64,000 nucleotides of DNA from the NCBI GenBank assembly GCA_013397455.1, contig VYZB01000040.1:3359869-3423868 (forward strand), given 5' to 3'. Under the pieces are notes generated by a model that did no database searches, was not told the DNA's origin, and saw only the letters and a program-made list of their open reading frames with translations. The position numbers and the translations under genes are program-made. Of this stretch, positions 57,321 through 64,000 are shown piece by piece. Origin of the DNA: Crotophaga sulcirostris. Its lineage: Eukaryota; Chordata; Aves; Cuculiformes; Crotophagidae. Within the stretch, counting starts at the first letter, position 1, and every line of letters starts with the position of its first letter.

Positions 57321-59552
57321 TGAGATATGGGGTATTTTGTCTTGCTCTCTTCTTATGTCTTTGACTCATGTTTTTGAATGACAATTATTTGTCAGCCCGC
57401 TCCCCATGGCTGCGACGGTGAAAAGGAAGAGAATGAAGAGGAAGGTGTTAGCAATCAGAAAGACTTAGGGACTTTATTTCTCGTTCTCAAAGACAAGATT
57501 AAGTAAAACTTTTTTTTTTTAGGATGACACAGTTTAAAAAAAATCAGTGTGAGCCATATCCATTTAGGATATCATCAATATAACCTCAACGAGGCAGTAA
57601 CACGGGATGTCTGTTGGAGAACACTACTTCTTTTATTAGCTGTTCAACACTTGTACTGGCCTTGCCTTCACACATTCCTCCAACCACACCTTGAGTTAGA
57701 CAGACAAATTGAGAACAGGAGGCCAAGTGGTATTTGACACTTTCTTTCCTTACCCATTCTGATAAAGGAGATGAAGGTTTGGAACAAAAATACCAGGGAA
57801 GTTTGTAACTCCCCCCCTGCCTCACTGCATCCCATGTTCCTGCAGCTTAAATACACATCAACACGATCTAAGAAATCCAAGATAGGGAGGAAAGCATATA
57901 AGTTCCAGCTGGGCTAAGGGACACTAACAGATGTACAGTACAAATTATTTCTTTGCACCCTTGCTGTGATTGCTAATTCTGTCCAAGATTTCTAGGCCGG
58001 TATGAAGGGATAATTATTCACATAACCATGAGGATCCTGGGCTGAATACGCCAGGACTGTAGTGCCTCTGTGTCCCAAACACATGCCTGTTTGATGATCT
58101 AAGCGGCGACTGGGTTAGTCAAACTACAACCTTGAAAATATTCACACACCCCCTCATGTTCCCAAAGATTTTTCCAAAAGTGCTTGGATGGTATTTTTAA
58201 GTCCTTAAAGACCAGTGACATTCAGAAACAACTTAACACTTTGTGAAAACTGGGCTAATAGGGCAAGAAAATCTCCTAGACTGTGCATCTAGGCATCAGG
58301 TTATGTCAGACTTCTGGTCACATAGGAAAGCTTCAAAGTTTCATTAAGTGTTTGAGTGGTATCTGACAACAACCCACAAAACCCAAGCAATGCTTGAGAT
58401 ATAAATGCACTTTGTATGAAGAGGTTCTTCAGCTAGGATGGGAGTGGCAGGGTTCTCACAAAAATGAGCATTCAGAAAAAAATTGCATGATGAATATTGC
58501 TAGTTCTGGAAAGACTACCTTACATTAGAAAAGCCCAGAATTTTAGGGGTATTTTGTAGCTTCAGTTGCTACCATAGTCCTACACAATTTTTGAAAAGTC
58601 CATGAAAGATAACTAATTCTCACTAGTTTCAGCAGAAGCCTTTTAGATGCTTAAATACCTTTAATAACCTAACACTTTGGGTTGGAAAGGCTGTGAACTG
58701 AATTTAAGGTATGCAGCTGATATTCTACCACCATACCTAACATATCAATCTGCATTCTGTGGAAGCCTGAAGCTTGGAAAAAAAAAAAAAAAGGTAATAA
58801 AATGTCAACAGTGCTTGGAAAACATTATAACTTAAGTTTGCAAAATTAGGTAGCCATTAGGGAAAACGTCTCAGTGCAGTCCTGCTAAGAAACAAGTAGA
58901 GTTTTCCACCCTAGAAAACACAAAAACCTGTTCTCCAGCAGATTATCAAAAAGTCAACAGGAGATAATGATATTGATGCAATTTCATGTTAGTCAGTTAG
59001 TTATTGTTCCTGCCCTAAATAGAATGATTATTTTCATGTTATGCTTGTTGTTAGCTAATGACTGTGGTGACAGATGTCTAGAAATAAGGCAATGCTCAGG
59101 TGGTTTCCAGGCAGAGAAATTCAGAGAGCTGTCAGCAGAGCATTTCTCCTGGAGCTACTAAACATAACAATTAATTCACATTATTCTACAATGTATTGTT
59201 CCAGTGGTTTAGAAGGGGTTCTTTGGTGTTGTTGTTGTGAATAATTAGTGTTTGTTTGATGCTTGTTTTAGGACAATAACAGGAAGTACCTCGTTTCCTT
59301 CAGAGGAGTAACTCTAATTGCCTATAACATGGTATGATTCCCATCTCACTTTGATTAGAGCCTCTATCAGCCCCAAGCCATGTAGGCTGGCTGCTTCAAC
59401 ATAAGCATGGTTGTTTTACAGAGTCAAACAAAGTAGCACTTCTACCACCCAACTTTTGACCACTTCACACTCAGCTTTGAGTACCTTCAGCCACACTGCC
59501 TTCTTTGCATGGACCAAATGGAGACCAAACCCATCCTCACTCAAGGACCTCA
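57321..59552. other. Unique noncoding stretch
   Basis: A15 tract at 58778-58792. No genes or repeat families recognised. Confidence 0.5.
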
Positions 59553-59640
59553 TAGGTAAGTCATTTAACTTCTCTGTGATTCATCTCAATGCTTTGCAAA
59601 ATGGAGGTGGTAGCACTCCTTTGCATATATTGGATGCTTT
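59553..59640 (-). mobile_element. MIR-like SINE 3' segment, reverse orientation
   Basis: AGGTAAGTCATTTAACTTCT, then CTGTGATTCATCTC, then TTTGCAAAATGGAGGTGGTA matches the reverse complement of MIR: GGCAAGTCACTTAACCTCTC, then TGTGCCTCAGTTTCCTCATC, then TGTAAAATGGGGATAATA. The same order also occurs in L2 3' ends, so MIR versus L2 is not settled. Ancient and diverged. Confidence 0.55.
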
Positions 59641-61804
59641 CTACTATGTGCAAAATCATGGTAGGAGCCTTTATTTCCTACACACTTCATAGAAGTGGAA
59701 GGAACTCACCACCACTCAGCTTTCAGCAGGATAATTCTCTTCCTCATAAATGCTCATGTTTATACATTTTCATGTAATCAGACTGAGAAATTTATGTCTC
59801 ATGGGTCAAAACCTCCAAGCCACAACATTCAAACTGGAACAGATCATCGCTGCTTAATTCTTTTTATAATGATTCTCCAGTTATCCTTAGGAGTACTATA
59901 TTACACTTTAATAAAAGCTGTTAAATCATTCCTCAAAGCTTGACCACATTCTTCTGTAAAAGGAAATGGAAGAAGCGTGAGAATTTGAGTGTGAAAAGAC
60001 CAACAAATTTACATTTCTAGGATTCTACTTCAGGTTCTTCATTTGATGTTGACTTCCCTTCTGAAAGCTGAAAGGACTGGTTTGTCTTTAGTCTCTGGTA
60101 CAGTTTTGCTTAAATTAGAGGTGATTTATTTGGGGGGGTTTGATGTGGTTTGTTTCCTGTGACCTGGACTGAGTCCTCAAAATTCATTTTCTTTAGATAT
60201 TTCATTGAAATTCAAAAGCCTTTCTGTTTAAAAGGGAGAAATCGCAGAGAGGAGTAAAATTTTACATAGTGCTCCTCACATCATTATCCTCCTTTCTTAC
60301 AAAATGGTGTTTGCTTCTCATTCTCTTGCCTAGACTGTTCCACATTCCTTAATTTCATACAAATACCAGGAAAATGCTGCAGACCTCTGGTGGGTAAACC
60401 TCCCATTGAAATCAATGGAAATGTTACCTGAGTAAGGTTCTGAGAGCTTGGCTCTCTAATAGTGATTCAAAGGAAAGAAAAAAAGTCACTGAGAAATGAA
60501 AACACTCTGTTCTTACTTATGAAAGAGGGGACAGAAGGTGGAGGAAGGTTGAAGTAGGATTTTGGGGGAGTTATATATAGAAAAAAACTAAGTTTGGCAT
60601 TGCTGCCAATATGAGTACATGGAGTTTCAATTTGTGGTTTCTCTTTATGCAGTACATTTTGAAATTGGAATTTAAAACAAAATATACATCTCCGTGTCTG
60701 ACTGTGTATATAACAATTTGTCATTTCTTGGCGGGAATCTGAAACTATATTTAGTGTTTAGAAATAGTCTTCTCTCCCTTTCCTTCACCTCCCTCCCCCA
60801 TCCCACTTCTAAATTACTCTTTAATCAACGTTGCAAGATTGTTAGAACTTTCCAAACTCTGGAAGTAAGGAAAATAGTGACAGGAAATTAATAATTATTG
60901 AGGAATGGGGCTATATTTTCTTTTCCTGTCCCCTTCAGAGTTAAACATTGAGTTAGAGCCATTTGTCAAAAACTTGAACAGAATGGTTACCTGTAGATTC
61001 ATTTTAATGAACTCTGTTCAAGAACAATGATCTACAACAACAGCAACAAAATATCATTAGGAGAATCAGGAAATCCTTCAAAAACCAGAACACTCGTGCT
61101 TGAATAAGAATAAAATCCCTCACATGGGAGAGGTCTGGTAGTGGAGTTGGTGTGTCAGTCTTCAGGACCACAGGTTTTGTTAACAGGGACATCAGCATGG
61201 AGTGCTCTGATCATCCATAAGCAGAATCATATGCTGAACCCCAGGCATGGGAGAGTCATCAAGTGTCTGGTCTGGATTACCTAGTGATGGCATTTTGACC
61301 CCTGACAATGGCATTGTGACTCCTTCAAGCTGACCACCATCATTTTCTGACCCATTTTCACACCTCAGCTAACAGCAGCAGCAGTCTCTGAGCTTGGACC
61401 ATGATGAAGGTGGCCAAAACCTAACAGGCCACCTCTCTTCTTCGTCTCCATTCATGCCATAATCACCAAAATGCCAGAACTAAATCATCTTTATGCTCCA
61501 CCTGTGAAGTCAGGGCTCTTTGAGTTTGTTCTTGATACATTCTACTGAGCCCAGGAGTCTGAGAATACACAAAGGCAGAACGGGGTCAGGGCAATGACCT
61601 TCCTTGCCCATATTCCTGTCACTAGTGGCTAAAAAATGATACCTAGGGAAGCATATAAAGACCAACTAAAAGATCACTGTGTCTCCCTGCAGGTTCCTTG
61701 ACCTCTAGGACTTTGTGGCCTATGGATTTCCTAAGTGACTGGCTGCTGTCATTGCAGTTAAAATTTGGGATTTTTCATTTAAAATCTAGTCTAGTCTTTT
61801 TTTT
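59641..61804. other. Unique noncoding stretch with one old repeat-like segment
   Basis: Apart from the CCATTGA..TCAATGG segment at 60.4 kb, nothing is recognised. The short frames are not recognisable proteins. Confidence 0.5.
60396..60455. repeat. Old amniote repeat-like segment (CCATTGA..TCAATGG..CCTGAGTAAGG)
   Basis: CTCCCATTGAAATCAATGGA followed by AATGTTACCTGAGTAAGGTT is very close to a motif widespread in turtle, crocodilian and bird DNA (CTCCCATTGACTTCAATGGG, then AGTTTTGCCTGAGTAAGGAC). CCATTGA and TCAATGG (60403-60409 and 60412-60418) form a perfect 7-bp inverted pair. Family name uncertain. Confidence 0.45.
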
Positions 61805-63700
61805 AACCTTTGTAGAATTTTAGCCTCCACAACATCCTATGGCAAAGAGATCCACAGCTTAGCTCAGTGCTGTGTGAGGAAATGCCTCCTCCTCTTGGTT
61901 TCAAACCTGTCACCTACTAGTTTCATGGCTGACTTCCTTAAATCTTGTATTAGAAAATAGCAGGTTGTCATTTCCATATCTCACTCAATTTTACAAATCA
62001 GAGTTGTTTATTCCATCTTTGTATGAGTGCCATACCATACCTTGGAAGCTTCTTTATAACTTTTCTATCCCTACATTAGACAAGACAAAGGTTTTATGCA
62101 ACTGTAATTAATATTTTTCTATAACTATAAAAACTAAACTAGCTTTGAGATTGCAACATTTCTTTGCTGCTTTTATTGTTTTTTTGTAGATCGGGAAAGT
62201 GTGTGCTCAATAGTGGTTGATGTTTTTTTAGTTATTCTTGCTGGTCTAACAAGCGATGTCCCTCTACAGGTCTTGTTTGTCTACATCCACTTGCAACTAC
62301 AGTAAAAGATCTACCACACATTTTTAAAGATGGAGAATCTGGAACAGCATACGCTGTTCAAGATACGTTTATGCAATAGATTTACAAAGTAGCATAAGGA
62401 CATTTACTTTTTTTCCTTCTGACATTTTTTTAATCAGTATTGCATCTCTGATTTATTGTCTCTGTAAATCTTCATAGTGACCTTTGACTTTTAGCATGAG
62501 TGGTCCTATCTAGGCTGCTGAACGAGCTTCATACTTTCACCAGACATCAAGGTGCTTTGTATAGGTGCTGCACAGCTTAAGTACAAGCAGAGTTTATTTT
62601 TGAAGTCCACTGACAACCATTCAGGAACTGACCATTATTTCCTACTCATGGTTTCTTATTTTTTAGCCAGGTATATATATTAAGGTCTTACCTATCTCAC
62701 AGCAGGTTCTCTAACAGGCTTTGGAGAGGAACTTTGCTGCTTGCATTTAAGAAATTCAGTTAGACTTCAACAATCAGTTCTCACGCACTCCTTCAAAGAA
62801 CACTAGTGGGTTTATCTTCCTGTCACAAAAACTGGTTGGATTATTCCTCCATGAATTAATAAATGTTAATTATTCATGTGTCATGATCTTATTCTTTAAT
62901 ATAAGCTCTACCAACTTGCTTGGCACACGTTTTTAACTTCTGTGTTTCTACTTTGAGAATTTTATTAAAAATTGGCATTACCTGTGCAACTTTCCATTTC
63001 TCTACTACTAAGGCAGGTTTAAATGGGAGATCACACACCATAGCCAGGAGATCCATTATTTCAAGTTTGCCTTTCTTAGAACACTTCCATGAATGGGACG
63101 TGATGGTGTCAACTTGCTTTTCCTGATGTTTCAAATTTTGTTCTAGTTTTGACACTTGAAGTTGAGGCAGTCCAAGTCCATTAATACCTCATGGTGAGCG
63201 CAAATGTAAAATAAAAAGTAATTGCACTTTTGCAGTGTTACCTTTTGTCACTGCTACTTTGCACCCTTACTGTCTACTACATAATTTCTGCAAGGCATAT
63301 ATATAGTTAGGTAATTAATTATTACTAAAATTTTACGCCTTTTTTAAAGTTGATTGCAAACTTCTTTTAAGATTTGTCTTTTTGCATCTCCATATTTAGT
63401 CTACTGGAGATTGTTCTCTTCTTATTTCCTCGTATGAACACAGCTTCACCTTTTTTTTGGAATACCTCTTCTTTCTTCTAACAGCCTCCTTTGTTCTGTA
63501 GCTTAGCTAGCCTGTATTTCAATCATTTCTTTGGTCTCTATAGACTGAATTTTGATAGATAGTATGCATTTGATCTGAGGCACCAGTAAAAAGGAATCCT
63601 CACAATTCTTTCATCTACCAATAAGCTATTTCCTAGCTAGTGTTTCATGCCTCAAATAAACTGGAAGAAAATGTGTCCATCACCAGTTGTCTCCTAGCAA
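61805..63700 (-). mobile_element. Ancient CR1-type LINE, ~1.9 kb, heavily decayed
   Basis: Read on the plus strand, it follows in order the reverse complement of an old tetrapod CR1 lineage. First comes the 3' part with CCTCCACAACATCCTATGGC, then AGATCCACAGCTTAG and TGCTGTGTGAGGAAATGCCT (61826-61885). Then TTCATGTGTCATGATCTTATTCTTTAA, then ACCAACTTGCTTGGCAC (about 62870-62927), then the segment whose minus strand encodes WKVAQVMPIFNK (62889-63155), the motif before reverse transcriptase domain 1, where CR1 has W..ANVTPIFKK. Further 5' of the element, TTCTAACAGCCTCCTTTGTTCTGTAGCTTA (63475-63505) and GTATGCATTTGATCTGAGGC (63560-63580) match the next upstream part. Both borders are approximate. 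No frame is intact. It is far more diverged than the other CR1 copies here. Confidence 0.7.
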
Positions 63701-64000
63701 ATGCAGCTTTTGTAATTCTTTTCTTAACTTGTCAGCCTATCTTTACATTTTTTATGCTTTTATTTGAGTTCCTCCAGTTACTCAGCTACCTGTGAGGACT
63801 TGTGTTCCTGATGAATCTTATGCTGACATTTAGCCCGGCTTCTGACAAATGCTCTGAAATCCAGGTAGGTCTCAGCAGGTTTGAATAAGCGTTTACTCAG
63901 AGATGTCAGTTACCAAGATGACTCAGGTCCATGCACTCCTGTTTGTGCCTCCGGACACTACCACAGTGCCACATCACCATATAAATAAATCTAAAAGAAC
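63701..64000. other. End of window, possibly still the ancient CR1
   Basis: AT-rich sequence continues to the edge without a clear element boundary. TTTTTATGCTTTTATTTGAG near 63750 may still belong to the old LINE. Nothing else recognised. Confidence 0.35.

Noticed and set aside
1..64000. Endogenous retrovirus, LTR pair, mitochondrial insert, bacterial defence system or CRISPR array
   Set aside because: No paired LTR-like repeats, gag/pol/env-like frames, mitochondrial gene wording or regularly spaced repeats were seen. The reverse transcriptase wording present belongs to CR1 LINEs.

Overview
The window reads as bird nuclear DNA, either intergenic or inside a long intron. The strongest evidence is a scatter of CR1 LINE fragments. 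Several end in the avian-type tail of repeated ATTCTATG or ATACTGTG octamers, preceded by the GGTTGGA...GGTCCTTTCCAACC block. Older debris is also present: two MIR-like SINE tails, a heavily decayed ancient CR1 of about 1.9 kb, and pieces of palindromic repeats known from turtles, crocodilians and birds. I found no prokaryotic features, rRNA, tRNA or CRISPR array, no recognisable retroviral structure, and no exon of a known protein. The species cannot be fixed from this sequence alone.

Layout. 1-6 kb: unique DNA with an internally deleted CR1 (1313-1500) and a short CR1 tail (4855-4924). 6-8 kb: a GC-richer block with a T24 tract and a loose CpG cluster, then an old amniote repeat. 8-20 kb: mostly unique DNA with a polypyrimidine tract (12.8-13.0 kb), a 3 x 15 bp minisatellite (14.23 kb), a reverse-strand CR1 (14.55-14.86 kb) and a possible broken processed pseudogene on the minus strand (18.6-18.9 kb). 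20-28 kb: AT-rich blocks that look like conserved noncoding candidates, the best CR1 copy (22.22-23.24 kb, with readable reverse transcriptase motifs but nonsense and frameshift damage), an A-rich (CAAA/CAA) tract and another CR1 tail. 28-43 kb: small tandem duplications, old palindromic repeats, CR1 copies at 33.8, 36.9 and 42.1 kb, and two unusually long but unrecognised open frames. 43.3-43.5 kb: the most promoter-like place, with nine CpGs in 78 bp, an inverted CCAAT box, a 14-bp CpG palindrome and a perfect splice donor at 43478. 44-61 kb: unique DNA with MIR-like tails and CR1 at 55.1 and 57.3 kb. 61.8-63.7 kb: the ancient CR1.

No set of genes works together here. The annotation is essentially a repeat map plus a few candidate regulatory or transcript-start sites. 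At least three CR1 lineages of different age are present, judged by their tails and by the wording of their residual ORF2. All identifications are from reading the sequence; no database search was run.
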